This document shows positions 27,291-37,600 of a DNA stretch of 64,000 nucleotides, in pieces (position 1 is the first letter of the stretch; every line of letters begins with the position of its first letter). The stretch spans positions 1-64,000 of the forward strand of contig NZ_VUOC01000002.1 of NCBI RefSeq assembly GCF_008386695.1. Reading direction: 5' to 3'. Below the pieces are notes generated by a model. It was not told the DNA's origin. It saw only the letters and a list, made by a program, of their open reading frames with translations, and made no database searches. Source of the stretch: Chitinophaga agrisoli (lineage in GTDB: Bacteria > Bacteroidota > Bacteroidia > Chitinophagales > Chitinophagaceae). Both the position numbers and the translations under genes were made by a program.

Positions 27291-29279
27291 ATGCTGATTG
27301 CGCTACAGGATATAACCTTCGAATTCGGAGCAAGGATCATCGTTGAAGACGCCTCCTGGCACATCGTTCCAGGCGACCGCGTTGGGCTGATAGGACTAAA
27401 CGGTACCGGTAAATCCACCCTTTTAAGGATCATCAACGGAGAATACTCCATTTCCAAAGGCAGTGTGAACAAGATCAGGAACCTGAGCATCGGGTTCTTT
27501 AACCAGGACCTTCTAAGCTTTGAGACCGACGAATCCATCCTCTCCGTGGGTATGACCGCCTTTGCCGAAGCCCTCGAGCTCGAAAAAGACATCGAGCGCA
27601 TCACCCAGGAACTGGAACATAACCAGACAGAAGCCCTCCTGCACGAATTCAGCGATAAACTCCACGCCTTCGAAGCCCTGGACGGCTACAATATGCGCCA
27701 CCGCACCGCCCAGGTACTGGAAGGCCTTGGCTTTAGCACCGCCGACCTGGACCGCCCCTATAGCGAGTTCTCCGGTGGATGGCGGATGCGCGTGCTCCTC
27801 GCCAAACTGATCCTCCAGCAGCCGGACGTACTTATGCTGGATGAACCCACGAACCACCTGGACCTTCCCTCCATCGAATGGCTGGAAAGGTACCTCCAGA
27901 ACTATAATGGCGCCGTGATCATCGTTTCCCACGACCGCTACTTCCTTGACCGGATGGTAAATAAGATCGTAGAGCTCTACCAGCAGCAACTGCATCACTA
28001 TACCGGCAACTACGAAGATTACGAACGGGAAAAGGACCTGCGCCGTGATCTGCAACAACGCGCTTACGAAAACCAGCAGGAATATATCCGCCAGCAGGAG
28101 CGCTTTATCGAGCGCTTTAAAGCAAAGGCCTCCAAAGCCGCCCAGGCCCAGAGTGCCATGAAACGGCTGGACAGGCTGGATCGTGTAGAGCAGGTAGACA
28201 GCGCCCCCTCCAAGATCCGCATCAACTTTAGCGTAGATAAGATGCCCGGTAAGATCTTATGCACCCTCTCCGGTATCTCCAAGAAATTTGGCGATATCAG
28301 TATCCTGGACAATGCCAGCGCAGAGATCAACCGTGGTGACAAGATAGCCCTGATAGGCGCCAACGGTAAAGGTAAATCCACCCTGCTGCGCATTATTGCC
28401 GGTACAGAGCCTATGGAGGGCGAACGTACCCCCGGCCATAACGTAGTTACCTCTTTTTATGCCCAGCACCAGCTGGAAAGCCTGCACCTCGACAGCGCCA
28501 TCCTCGATGAGCTGAAGAACACCAGCAGCGGCCGTAACGAGCTTGAGCTCCGCTCCCTCCTGGGCTGTTTCCTGTTCACCGGGGATGATGTATTCAAAAA
28601 GATCCGCATCCTTTCCGGTGGAGAGAAAGCCCGCGTGGCCCTGGCCAAATCCATCATCAGCCAGGCGAACTTTATGCTGCTGGATGAGCCCACCAACCAC
28701 CTGGATATGAACTCCGTGCAGATGCTGATTGACGCGTTGGGTAAATATGAAGGCAGCCTGGTGATCGTATCCCACGACCGCTACTTCGTAAGCCAGACCG
28801 CCAACAAGATCTGGGAGATCATTGACGGCCAGATCAAGGAATTCAAAGGCACCTACGCAGAATACGAAGACTGGAAGAAACGGCAGGCCGCTGCCCTGGC
28901 GCCCCCTAAAGGCGGCAAAGGAGGCAAAAAAGGCAATGCGGGAAATAATACGGCAGACAACGCCCCCGAACCGGCGCCCGTAAACAATGTAAAGGAAGCG
29001 CCCGTGGCCGCCCCGGCAAAGAACGCCCCTATCGATAAAGACGCCCAGAAAGAGCTGCAGAAACAACAAAAGCAGTTCCAGCAGCTGGAAAAAGAGCTGG
29101 CTAAGCTGAACGAGCAAAAGCAACAGCTGGAAGCCAAACTGGGTGATCCGGAAATATACAGCGACAAAAACAAGTTCCAGCAGGCAGAAACCGCCTATAA
29201 ACAGGCCGTAAAAGACCTGGAAAAGGTAACTAAACAATATGAAGAGGTATTCGAGAAGCTGATGGAAATGGATAACTAG
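27291..29279 (+). CDS. ABC-F family ATPase (translation factor type)
   Basis: 662 residues with two ABC domains and no membrane segments. Domain 1: Walker A GLNGTGKST, signature FSGGWRMRV, Walker B LMLDEPTNHLD. Domain 2: GANGKGKST, LSGGEKARV, LLDEPTNHLD. The arm and linker between them are helical and charged (QQRAYENQQEYIRQQERFIE). After domain 2 comes an Ala/Pro/Lys-rich spacer (residues about 535-580) and a C-terminal coiled coil (about 582-662). This layout fits the Uup/YheS-like housekeeping ABC-F proteins, which act on the ribosome; a resistance role is not indicated. It precedes, but is probably transcribed apart from, the efflux regulators. Confidence 0.93.
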   Translation: MLIALQDITFEFGARIIVEDASWHIVPGDRVGLIGLNGTGKSTLLRIINGEYSISKGSVNKIRNLSIGFFNQDLLSFETDESILSVGMTAFAEALELEKDIERITQELEHNQTEALLHEFSDKLHAFEALDGYNMRHRTAQVLEGLGFSTADLDRPYSEFSGGWRMRVLLAKLILQQPDVLMLDEPTNHLDLPSIEWLERYLQNYNGAVIIVSHDRYFLDRMVNKIVELYQQQLHHYTGNYEDYEREKDLRRDLQQRAYENQQEYIRQQERFIERFKAKASKAAQAQSAMKRLDRLDRVEQVDSAPSKIRINFSVDKMPGKILCTLSGISKKFGDISILDNASAEINRGDKIALIGANGKGKSTLLRIIAGTEPMEGERTPGHNVVTSFYAQHQLESLHLDSAILDELKNTSSGRNELELRSLLGCFLFTGDDVFKKIRILSGGEKARVALAKSIISQANFMLLDEPTNHLDMNSVQMLIDALGKYEGSLVIVSHDRYFVSQTANKIWEIIDGQIKEFKGTYAEYEDWKKRQAAALAPPKGGKGGKKGNAGNNTADNAPEPAPVNNVKEAPVAAPAKNAPIDKDAQKELQKQQKQFQQLEKELAKLNEQKQQLEAKLGDPEIYSDKNKFQQAETAYKQAVKDLEKVTKQYEEVFEKLMEMDN

Positions 29280-29405
29280 CCTTTAGCTGTGGGCGGCTTA
29301 GCTGGCTGTAATAACAATTCAGCCAGCGCCGGAATTACCTGAAAGCCAGTCACTGACAGCTAAAAGCCACGCGCTAACAGCTAAAAGCTAACCGCTAAAG
29401 CTAAA
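29276..29405. repeat. TTAGC-type low-complexity intergenic repeat
   Basis: Copies of CTTTAGCTGT, GCTTAGCTGG, ACAGCTAAAAGC, GCTAACAGCTAAAAGC and ACCGCTAAAGC fill the space between the ABC-F and response-regulator genes. Direct and inverted copies mix, so hairpins are possible. Confidence 0.75.
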
Positions 29406-29410
29406 TCAAC

Positions 29411-30097
29411 ATGCAAAGGATCCTGGTAGTAGAGGATGAAGTCAAAGTAGCCAATGCCGTAAAAAAAGGCCTGGAAGAGAATGGCTTTGAAGTAGACGTT
29501 GCCTACGACGGCCGTATGGGCAAAAGCCTGGCCGCCAGCAGCAACTACGACCTGGTGATACTCGACCTGAACCTGCCCCATAGCAATGGCTACGAGGTAT
29601 GCGAGGTGATACGGCACAAGAACAACCGCGTGCCCATCATCATGCTCACCGCCCTGGGCGGCATGGACGATAAAATGCAGGCCTTTGAGCTGGGCGCCGA
29701 TGACTACCTGGTAAAACCCTTCGACTTCCGGGAGCTGCTGGCCCGTATCCGCGTATTCCTCAAACGCGCCGGCTCCGATGTACAGGAAAACACCCTCTAC
29801 AAGATCGTGATCGCAGACCTGGAAATAGACCGGGAAAAGAAAGAGGTCACCCGCAGCGGCAAACGCATTAACCTTACCGCCAAAGAATACCAGCTGCTGG
29901 AATTCCTGGCCCTCCATAAGGGTAAGGTCATCTCCAAACTCACCATCGCGGAAAAGGTCTGGGATATCGACTTTGATACCGGCACCAACGTGATAGAGGT
30001 CTACATGAACTTCCTCCGCAAGAAGATAGACAAGGACTTTGAACAAAAGCTGCTGCACACAAAAACCGGCATGGGATATTATCTGGCAGAGGAATAA
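29411..30097 (+). CDS. OmpR/PhoB-family response regulator of the efflux operon
   Basis: 228 residues. Receiver domain 1-120 with acidic pocket E8-D9, phospho-acceptor Asp52 (VILDLNLP) and the conserved Lys in DDYLVKPFDF. The winged-helix DNA-binding domain spans about 130-228 (KRINLTAKEYQLLEFLALHKG, TNVIEVYMNFLRKKID, TKTGMGYYL). It is followed after 17 bases by the sensor kinase gene, and the pair heads a metal-efflux gene set. It probably activates that operon when phosphorylated, as CusR/CzcR-type regulators do. Confidence 0.93.
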   Translation: MQRILVVEDEVKVANAVKKGLEENGFEVDVAYDGRMGKSLAASSNYDLVILDLNLPHSNGYEVCEVIRHKNNRVPIIMLTALGGMDDKMQAFELGADDYLVKPFDFRELLARIRVFLKRAGSDVQENTLYKIVIADLEIDREKKEVTRSGKRINLTAKEYQLLEFLALHKGKVISKLTIAEKVWDIDFDTGTNVIEVYMNFLRKKIDKDFEQKLLHTKTGMGYYLAEE

Positions 30098-30114
30098 CCC
30101 GCCGGCACACTACC

Positions 30115-31485
30115 ATGAAGATCAAATATAAAATAGCGCTCTACTACACGCTTTCCGCCACCATCCTGCTGGCCTTCTTCGCTACCCTGGCTTATTACTT
30201 CTCTGCCCAGTCCAGGAAAGCAGAATACCTGGAGCGCCTGGAGTACCGCGCCCGCTCCATTGCCAATGTGATCATCGAGGACGATACCGTAAAAGTAGAC
30301 CTGCTCCGCAAACTGGATAAGACCACTTTCCAGGACCTCTACCAGGAAACCATCCTCGTATACACCCCCACCCCCAGCTACGATCTTTTATACTCCAACT
30401 TAAAGGATACCACCGTTAGCACCCTCCGCAGCCATCTGGATTATATCAGCCGTAACGGCAGCTATGCCTACGAAAAGGATAGCGACGAAGTGGTAGGCGT
30501 TTATTATACAGAAGGCCATATTTCCGTGATCGTGATCGTATCCTCCCTGGATAAATACGGTTTCCAGAACCTCCAGAACCTGAAGCGCATCCTGGTCATA
30601 GAGCTCATTGTAGCCGTAGTGCTGCTGGTGGTGATCGGTTATTTTTTCTCCCGGAAGATGGTGGAGCCTATTGACAAACTGGTACAGCAGATGGATACCA
30701 TCAATGCCAACAACCTCCAGGATACAAAGGTCGATATCCGCGGCCGGGACGAGATCGCAAAGCTGGGCTCCAATTTTAACACCATGCTCCAGCGCCTCAG
30801 CACCTCCTTCGACCTGCAGAAAAGTTTTGTGAGCAATGCCTCCCATGAGCTGCGCACGCCCCTGGCCTCCATCATCAGCCAGCTGCAGGTAACCCTTTCC
30901 AAGGACCGGGTAAAGGAAGATTATGCCAATGTGCTCAACTCGGTGCTGGAAGACGCCCAGAACCTCTCTGACCTTACCAATGGCCTGCTGCAGCTGGCCC
31001 AGTCTGAGCTCAACGAACAACGTTTCACCTTCTACGAAGTACGTATTGACGAGCTCCTGCTGGAGATGGGCAACCTGATCAAACTAAAGCAGAACGGTAA
31101 AGTAGACATCCAGTTTGAGAAACTGCCGGAGCTGGATACCCAGGTCACCTGCCAGGGCAACGAGACCTTGCTAAAGATCCTTTTCCTGAACCTGGTGGAT
31201 AACGCCTGCAAATTTTCTAAAGACAATACCGCCCGCGTAAGCATCGATTTCCATACGCACTACATACAGATCCAGATACGGGACAACGGTATGGGCATTC
31301 CACAGGATGAGCAGGAAATGATCTTTGAGCCTTTTTACCGGGGACAGAATGCCCTGCAGACCCGTGGCCACGGCCTGGGCCTGTCCATCTGTAAAAAGAT
31401 AGTACAGCTGCATAAAGGATATATAACGGTAAGCTCCGTACTAAATGAAGGCACAGTATTTACCGTTTTATTGCCGCATATGTAG
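30115..31485 (+). CDS. Membrane sensor histidine kinase of the efflux operon
   Basis: 456 residues. TM1 at about 8-28, a periplasmic sensor of ~130 residues without recognisable metal-binding Cys/His clusters, TM2 at about 163-182, HAMP (MVEPIDKLVQQMDTINANNL), HisKA with the phospho-accepting His in SNASHELRTPLASI, and HATPase_c with N box LNLVDNACKF, DNGMGIPQDE and GHGLGLSICKK. It should phosphorylate the response regulator encoded just upstream. The signal is inferred to be a metal from gene context only. Confidence 0.92.
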   Translation: MKIKYKIALYYTLSATILLAFFATLAYYFSAQSRKAEYLERLEYRARSIANVIIEDDTVKVDLLRKLDKTTFQDLYQETILVYTPTPSYDLLYSNLKDTTVSTLRSHLDYISRNGSYAYEKDSDEVVGVYYTEGHISVIVIVSSLDKYGFQNLQNLKRILVIELIVAVVLLVVIGYFFSRKMVEPIDKLVQQMDTINANNLQDTKVDIRGRDEIAKLGSNFNTMLQRLSTSFDLQKSFVSNASHELRTPLASIISQLQVTLSKDRVKEDYANVLNSVLEDAQNLSDLTNGLLQLAQSELNEQRFTFYEVRIDELLLEMGNLIKLKQNGKVDIQFEKLPELDTQVTCQGNETLLKILFLNLVDNACKFSKDNTARVSIDFHTHYIQIQIRDNGMGIPQDEQEMIFEPFYRGQNALQTRGHGLGLSICKKIVQLHKGYITVSSVLNEGTVFTVLLPHM

Positions 31486-31497
31486 TATTTTTAAGAC

Positions 31498-31974
31498 ATG
31501 CCCCCGAAAACCATGCGTACATATCAGCCCCTTTTTGTATTGCTGCTGACAGCAGTTACATTCAGCGCGTTCACCTTCCCCATGCAAAGCAGAAAGGAAA
31601 AACGCATCGCCACCGTATACCTCTTCCTCCGCAACCTTAAAAGCAAAAAAACGCACGAAGTGCGCAACATGCTTGGCTTCCCCCTCACAGACCTCCACCT
31701 GGACGAACAAACCCTGGAAGCAGATATAACCAGAGCCGCCGCCCTCCTCAAGGAATACGGCATCCCGGCCCCTGTACGCCTCACCCTGCAAAAAGACACT
31801 ACCGGCCCTAGAAAATACACCTATATCTCAGCCCCCCTTCCCGTAACCCCGGACGCGGACAAACGCCTCCTGAAAGCCACGATCCGCATCGGTTTCCTCG
31901 ACGAACTGGATGATAGCAAAGTAGCCCGCTATGAGATCCTCACCGATTACCGCATGTCCGTCATCGAGCCATAA
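31498..31974 (+). CDS. Small exported protein between sensor kinase and efflux genes, function unknown
   Basis: 158 residues starting 12 bases after the kinase stop. An alternative in-frame ATG five codons in (MRTYQPLF) gives the cleaner signal peptide (FVLLLTAVTFSAFTFPMQS). The mature part is basic and compact, with KSKKTHEVRNMLGFPLTDLHL and YGIPAPVRLTLQKDTTG. No Cys or His clusters that would mark a metal chaperone. Its place in the operon suggests an accessory periplasmic role in the sensor or pump. Confidence 0.65.
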   Translation: MPPKTMRTYQPLFVLLLTAVTFSAFTFPMQSRKEKRIATVYLFLRNLKSKKTHEVRNMLGFPLTDLHLDEQTLEADITRAAALLKEYGIPAPVRLTLQKDTTGPRKYTYISAPLPVTPDADKRLLKATIRIGFLDELDDSKVARYEILTDYRMSVIEP

Positions 31975-32030
31975 CCCACACCCTCCGCAATCCCCTCCTA
32001 TATTTCCATCAAACACCAACCATCCCTCCA

Positions 32031-32066
32031 TTAACACATTAGCATATTTGCACATCTGCACATCTT
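32031..32066. repeat. GCACATC-type low-complexity repeat
   Basis: The string ttaacacattagcatatttg followed by cacatctgcacatc belongs to the same family as 15128-15206. The surrounding 31975-32148 gap is C-rich and has no ORF. Confidence 0.7.
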
Positions 32067-32148
32067 TTAAGTTCTTTTTAATCTCCCTTAAAGCCCCCTT
32101 TAATTCCCCTTTCAGAGCTTTGTACCCGAATTGAGATGAAACTTTTTT

Positions 32149-33417
32149 ATGAAGCAAAGACTCCGGATGATAACCATCGTCTTATTAGTTTTTACACTAA
32201 AAAGCACGGCGCAGGTTATACAGCCAATCACTTTACGGGAAGCTGAGGATACCTTTCTCAATAAAAATTACCAGTTGCTGGCGCAACGTTACCGGATAGA
32301 CGCGGACAAAGCCCTGATCCAACAGGCTCGTTTATGGAGCAATCCATCCTTTAGCGCAGTACTTGGATTTGGCACTACAGACAGGATCCAGCCTTTTTAC
32401 GGCGGCAATGGCGGCGAGACCCAATATACAGTAGACCAGCTCATCACCCTGGCAGGCAAACGGAACAAAGAAGTGAAACTGGCTACCCTCAACGCCGCTA
32501 CCACACAGGCAGAATTTTATGAATTGATGCGCACCCTGCGCCTCCAGTTAAGAAGCAATTACTACCAGCTATACTTCCTCCAGGAAACAGAAAAAGTGTT
32601 GCAGGACCAGCTATCAAACCTGCAGAAGATCGTAGACGCATATACGGAAGCAGATAAAAAGGGCAGCGTGGCCCATGCAGACCTGATACGGCTGCGCGCC
32701 CTGCTGGTAGGAATGACCAATGATTACAGCGACCTGAAGCAACAGGAACTAGCCTCCCAGACAGGATTTCAGCAACTATTAGGCGGCACCGCGCAATATG
32801 CGCCCGAAGTAGATACAGACGCCCTGGCCAGTTACCAGATCGCCAGCTACTCCCTGCCCGCCCTTATAGACACGGCCATGCTAAACCGCCCGGACCTGAA
32901 GATAGCGCAGCAACAGCTGCAACAGGCCCAGATGAACTACAGCCTGCAGAAAGCCCTGGCCGTGCCGGACCTGCATGTAGGCGCTACCTACGATAAGAAC
33001 GGCAGCTACGCCCCCAATTTCGTAGGCCTCACCATGGGTATAGACCTTCCTTTCTGGAACCGCAACCAGGGCAATATCCGCTCTGCCGGTAATCAGATAA
33101 AAGTACAGGAGCAAACTTTGGCACAAGGGAATAATGTTATCGCTACGGAAGTCCAGCAGGCATTACGAAAGATCAGCATTATGGATAAACAGTACCAGGC
33201 GCTGGATTTCCGCAGCTTTAACCAGGAGTATAACAAGCTGATAGATGAGGTAGCCCTCAACTTCCGCAAAGGCAACATCTCCCTATTACAGTTTATTGAT
33301 TACTACAACAGCTACAGTGATAATATAAAGAATACGAACAAGCTCCTGATGGACCGTATCACCGCCTATGAAGAATTGAATTTTGTGACGGGCACAGAGC
33401 TGTTCAAGGCGCAATAG
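32149..33417 (+). CDS. TolC-family outer-membrane efflux protein (CzcC/CusC-like)
   Basis: 422 residues with a signal peptide (MITIVLLVFTLKSTAQ) and two OEP repeats of long amphipathic helices. The first includes ADKALIQQARLWSNPSFSA and the second LNRPDLKIAQQQLQQAQMNY and VPDLHVGATYDKNGSY. It forms the outer-membrane channel of a tripartite pump with the adaptor and RND subunits encoded next. No lipobox cysteine, unlike E. coli CusC. The adaptor gene starts 14 bases after its stop. Confidence 0.9.
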   Translation: MKQRLRMITIVLLVFTLKSTAQVIQPITLREAEDTFLNKNYQLLAQRYRIDADKALIQQARLWSNPSFSAVLGFGTTDRIQPFYGGNGGETQYTVDQLITLAGKRNKEVKLATLNAATTQAEFYELMRTLRLQLRSNYYQLYFLQETEKVLQDQLSNLQKIVDAYTEADKKGSVAHADLIRLRALLVGMTNDYSDLKQQELASQTGFQQLLGGTAQYAPEVDTDALASYQIASYSLPALIDTAMLNRPDLKIAQQQLQQAQMNYSLQKALAVPDLHVGATYDKNGSYAPNFVGLTMGIDLPFWNRNQGNIRSAGNQIKVQEQTLAQGNNVIATEVQQALRKISIMDKQYQALDFRSFNQEYNKLIDEVALNFRKGNISLLQFIDYYNSYSDNIKNTNKLLMDRITAYEELNFVTGTELFKAQ

Positions 33418-33431
33418 AAGATATTAATACA

Positions 33432-34541
33432 ATGAAGCTAAAGACAAATATCATGAATCGTTTTTTTGGTCTGATCCTGCTGGTAGCAGGAGCTGCCTGG
33501 TGGAGCGGATGTAAGCATACCCAGGCGGAAGACACCGAAAAGGAAACTTTTGTATTAAGCGACACCATGCTGCAAAGCATCCATATAGATACAGCTGCCA
33601 TCAAACCGGTACAGAACGATCTGCGCCTCTCCGGTAAAGTAACCCCGGATGTGGGTAAGGTACTGAAAGTATACCCCCTCGTAAGCGGATACGTAAAGGA
33701 TATAAAAGTACAGCTGGGTGATTATGTGCAGAAAGGACAGATCCTGGCAGAGATCCAGAGCGGCGAGATAGCCGATTACGAAAAACAGATGGCCGAAGCC
33801 CAGTCAGACCTGGCCGTAGCGGAAAAAGGCCTTAAAGTAGCCCAGGACCTCTACACCAGCCAGCTGAGCACAGAAAAAGACGTCGTGAATGCCCAGGGGG
33901 ATGTAGACAAAGCCAAAGCAGAAGTGAACCGCCTCAACGATCTCTTCAAGATCTACCGCCGTGGCAAAGGCTCTACCTACCTGGTCACCTCTCCCATCTC
34001 CGGCTACATCATCGAAAAGAACATCAACAACAACATGGAGATCCGTACGGATAACAGCCAGAACATCTTTACCGTATCTGAGCTGAATGATATCTGGGTG
34101 CTGGCCAACGTGTTCGAAACAGATATTGCCCGCGTAAAAGAAGGCTACGAAGCAGATATCGTCACTATCAGCTACCCGGATACCGTGTACCATGGCCGGG
34201 TGGATAAGATCTACAATTTCCTGGATCCCGTGACCAAGACCATGCAGATCAGGATAAAGCTGGATAACAAGGACATGCACCTCAAACCGGAGATGTTTGC
34301 CACCGTTACCCTCCATTATGAAGAAGGCAATCAGATGATAGCGGTACCGGAATCGGCCCTCATCTTTGACCGCAGCAAGAATTATGTACTCGTGTTTAAG
34401 GATAAATATAATATCCAGGTAAGGGAAGTGGAACCGTATAAGACAGCGGCTGGCATGGCTTACCTGAGCAAAGGACTGAATCCGGGCGAAAAAGTGATCT
34501 CCAGGAATCAGTTACTGATCTATAACGCGCTCAATGACTAG
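33432..34541 (+). CDS. Periplasmic adaptor of RND metal efflux (CzcB/CusB-like lipoprotein)
   Basis: 369 residues. A lipoprotein signal ends at W-S-G-C. A barrel-sandwich half (GYVKDIKVQLGDYVQKGQILAEI) is followed by a helical hairpin (about 105-165, YEKQMAEAQSDLAVAEKGLK), the second half motif (SPISGYIIEKNINNNMEI) and the membrane-proximal beta domain. It links the RND pump to the TolC-like channel. The His/Met-rich N-terminal metal-binding segment of E. coli CusB is not evident. TTAGC-type repeats separate it from the pump gene. Confidence 0.9.
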   Translation: MKLKTNIMNRFFGLILLVAGAAWWSGCKHTQAEDTEKETFVLSDTMLQSIHIDTAAIKPVQNDLRLSGKVTPDVGKVLKVYPLVSGYVKDIKVQLGDYVQKGQILAEIQSGEIADYEKQMAEAQSDLAVAEKGLKVAQDLYTSQLSTEKDVVNAQGDVDKAKAEVNRLNDLFKIYRRGKGSTYLVTSPISGYIIEKNINNNMEIRTDNSQNIFTVSELNDIWVLANVFETDIARVKEGYEADIVTISYPDTVYHGRVDKIYNFLDPVTKTMQIRIKLDNKDMHLKPEMFATVTLHYEEGNQMIAVPESALIFDRSKNYVLVFKDKYNIQVREVEPYKTAAGMAYLSKGLNPGEKVISRNQLLIYNALND

Positions 34542-34545
34542 ACAA

Positions 34546-34629
34546 TTAGCAGTTAGCTGCCAGCGCTTAGCTTTTAGCTATAGTCCGCTCAGATCAAACT
34601 AACTGCTAACAGCTAAAGGCTAAAAGCTC
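34546..34629. repeat. TTAGC-type repeat between adaptor and pump genes
   Basis: AATTAGCAGTTAGCTGCCAG, GCTTAGCTTTTAGC and the inverted forms AACTGCTAACAGCTAAAGGC fill the gap inside what should be one operon. The arms are complementary and may form a stem in the mRNA. Confidence 0.75.
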
Positions 34630-37600
34630 ATGAACAAATTCATCAGGAACATAGTCGGTTTTTCACTTAAGAATAAACTGTTCGTTTTTATAGCAACGGC
34701 GACGCTGATCATATCGGGTATAGTGGCTTTTGTACATACGCCTATAGAAGCGTTTCCGGATGTCACCAATACACAGATCATCATCGTTACCAAATGGAAT
34801 GGCCGCAGTGCGCAGGAAGTAGAGCGTTTTGTAACGCTACCGGTAGAAGTGGCCATGAATGCCGTACAGAAGAAGACCAGCGTACGTTCCGTGACCATGT
34901 TCGGCCTCTCTGTAGTAAAGATCATTTTTGACGATGATGTGGAGGACTTTTTTGCCCGTCAGCAGGTGAACAACATGTTGCAGAGTATTTCTCTGCCGGA
35001 AGGCGCAGACCCGGAGATCCAGCCCCCCTACGGCCCTACCGGCGAAATATTCCGCTACTACCTTAAAAGCGACCGCCGCAACTCCCGGGACCTGCTCACC
35101 TACCAGAACTGGGTGATAGACCGCCAGCTGCGCAGCGTACCCGGGGTAGCAGATATTGTGGCCTTTGGCGGCCAGGACAAGATCTACGAGATCACCGCAG
35201 ACCCGGTACGCCTGGCTAAATACGATATTACGCCCCTGGAGCTGTACCAGGCCGTGACCAAAAGCAACATCAACGTAGGCGGAGATGTGATCGAGAAGAA
35301 CGGACAGGCATATGTAGTACGCGGCATAGGCCTCCTGAACAGCATACCGGACATTGAGAATATAATAGTGGACAATATCAACGGTACGCCCTTGCTGGTG
35401 AAGAACGTAGCCACGGTAAGAGAGTCTTCCCTGCCCCGTGTAGGACAGGTAGGACTGGACAAGAATGACGACCTGGTGGAAGGCATTGTGGTGATGCGCA
35501 AGGGCGAAAACCCAACGGAAGTACTGGCCCGGCTGAAGGATAAGATCAGGGAGCTCAATGAGACCATCCTTCCATCCGACGTGAAAATGGAAACCTTTTA
35601 CGACCGGGATACCCTCATGGAGTTCTGCACGCATACCGTCATGCACAACCTCGTTGAAGGTATCCTGTTCGTAACGGTGATCGTGTTCGTATTCATGGCA
35701 GACTGGCGCACCACCGTCACGGTATCTATCATTATCCCGCTGGCGCTGCTGTTCGCCTTCCTCTGCCTTCGTATCAAGGGTATGACGGCCAACCTGATCT
35801 CCATGGGCGCCATTGACTTTGGTATCATCATAGACGGGGCCGTAGTAATGGTGGAAGGCATCTTCGTGATGCTCGATCACAAAGCACGCCGCTACGGTAT
35901 GGAGCGTTTTAACAAACTGGCCAAAATGGGCTGGATCAAACAGACCGGCGGAGAGTTGGCCAAAGCCATCTTCTTCTCCAAACTGATCATCATCATTTCC
36001 CTCATCCCCATATTCTCCTTCCAGAAAGTGGAAGGAAAGATGTTCTCACCACTTGCATGGACCCTGGGTTTTGCCCTGTTAGGCGCCCTGTTGTTCACGC
36101 TCACGTTGGTGCCCGTACTCACCTCGCTGCTGTTAAGGAAGAATGTGAGAGAAAGACACAATCCCGTAGTGATCTTCTTTAACCGCATCGTGATGAAGGG
36201 CTTCAACTGGACGTATGGCCATAAACGCCTCAGTATGGTACTGGCCTTTGGGTTCATGCTGGTGACCTTCTTCAGCGCCCGCTGGATGGGCACAGAGTTT
36301 TTACCGCAGCTCAATGAGGGCTCCCTTTGGGTGACGACTGAGCTGCCCATGAGTATGTCGCTCACAGAAAGCGTAAAGATGGCCCATGCCATCCGCCAGG
36401 ACCTGGGCGGTTTCCCGGAAGTGAAACGCGTGCTCTCCCAGGTAGGCCGCTCCAACGACGGTACAGACCCTAACGGCTTCTACTTTGTACAGTACCAGGT
36501 AGACCTGGCCGACAAAAAGGATTGGAAACGCAAGATCACCCAGGATGACCTGATCAGCCAGATGGAACAACGGCTTAAGAAGTACCCGGGCATTATCCTG
36601 AACTTCTCCCAGCCCATCAGCGACAACGTGTCCGAAGCAGTGGCCGGTTTTAAGGCCGCCAACGGGGTAAAGATCTATGGGGATGACCTTACCAAGCTGG
36701 AAAGCCTGTCCCAGCAGGTAATAGACCGGCTCAAGACCGTGCGCGGCATCCGCGACCTGGGCGTGATCCGGAATATCGGTCAGCCGGAAATGAGCATTAA
36801 CCTGGCAGACAACATGATGGCCCTGTACGGCGTAAACACCGCCGATGCACAGGCCGTAATAGAAATGGCCATAGGCGGCAAAACCGCTACCCAGCTCTAT
36901 GAGGGCGAGAAGAAATTCGATATCCGGATCCGGTACGACGCCAATTACCGTAAAACGGAAGAAGACCTGCGCAACCTGCTGGTGCCCACCCAAAGCGGTA
37001 ACAAAGTACCGCTGAAGGAGATCGCCACCATCACCACCATCACCGGGCCGGCCTTCATATACCGCGATGGCAACAAACGCTTCATTGGCGTTAAGTTCTC
37101 CGTCCGCGACCGCGACCTGGGCAGCACCATCGCGGAAGCGCAATCCAAAGTGAACGCCACCGTAAAACTGCCCAAAGGCTACAGCGTTGGCTGGACCGGC
37201 GAATTCGAGAACCAGGTACGCGCCACCGGGCGGCTGGCGCAGGTAGTACCGGTAAGTATAGTGGCCATCTTTATTGTGCTGTTCATTATGCTGGGCAACG
37301 TAAAAGACGCCGGCCTGGTATTGCTGAACGTGCCTTTTGCCCTTATAGGCGGTATACTGGCCATCCATGTCACTGGTATCAATTTCGGTATCTCTGCCGG
37401 TGTAGGCTTTATCGCACTGTTCGGCATCTGTATCCAGAACGGCGTGATCCTGATCTCCGTGTTCCATAAGAACCTGCAATCAGGCCTGAAGCTGAACGAG
37501 GCCATCCGCCATGGCGTAGAGTCCCGGGTAAGGCCCGTAGTGATGACCGCCATGATGGCCGCCATCGGCCTCATACCGGCCGCTATATCGCATGGCGTAG

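Noticed and set aside
28257-29237. Long minus-strand frames opposite the ABC-F, efflux and thrS genes
   Set aside because: Shadows of strongly supported genes on the other strand with no protein-like features.
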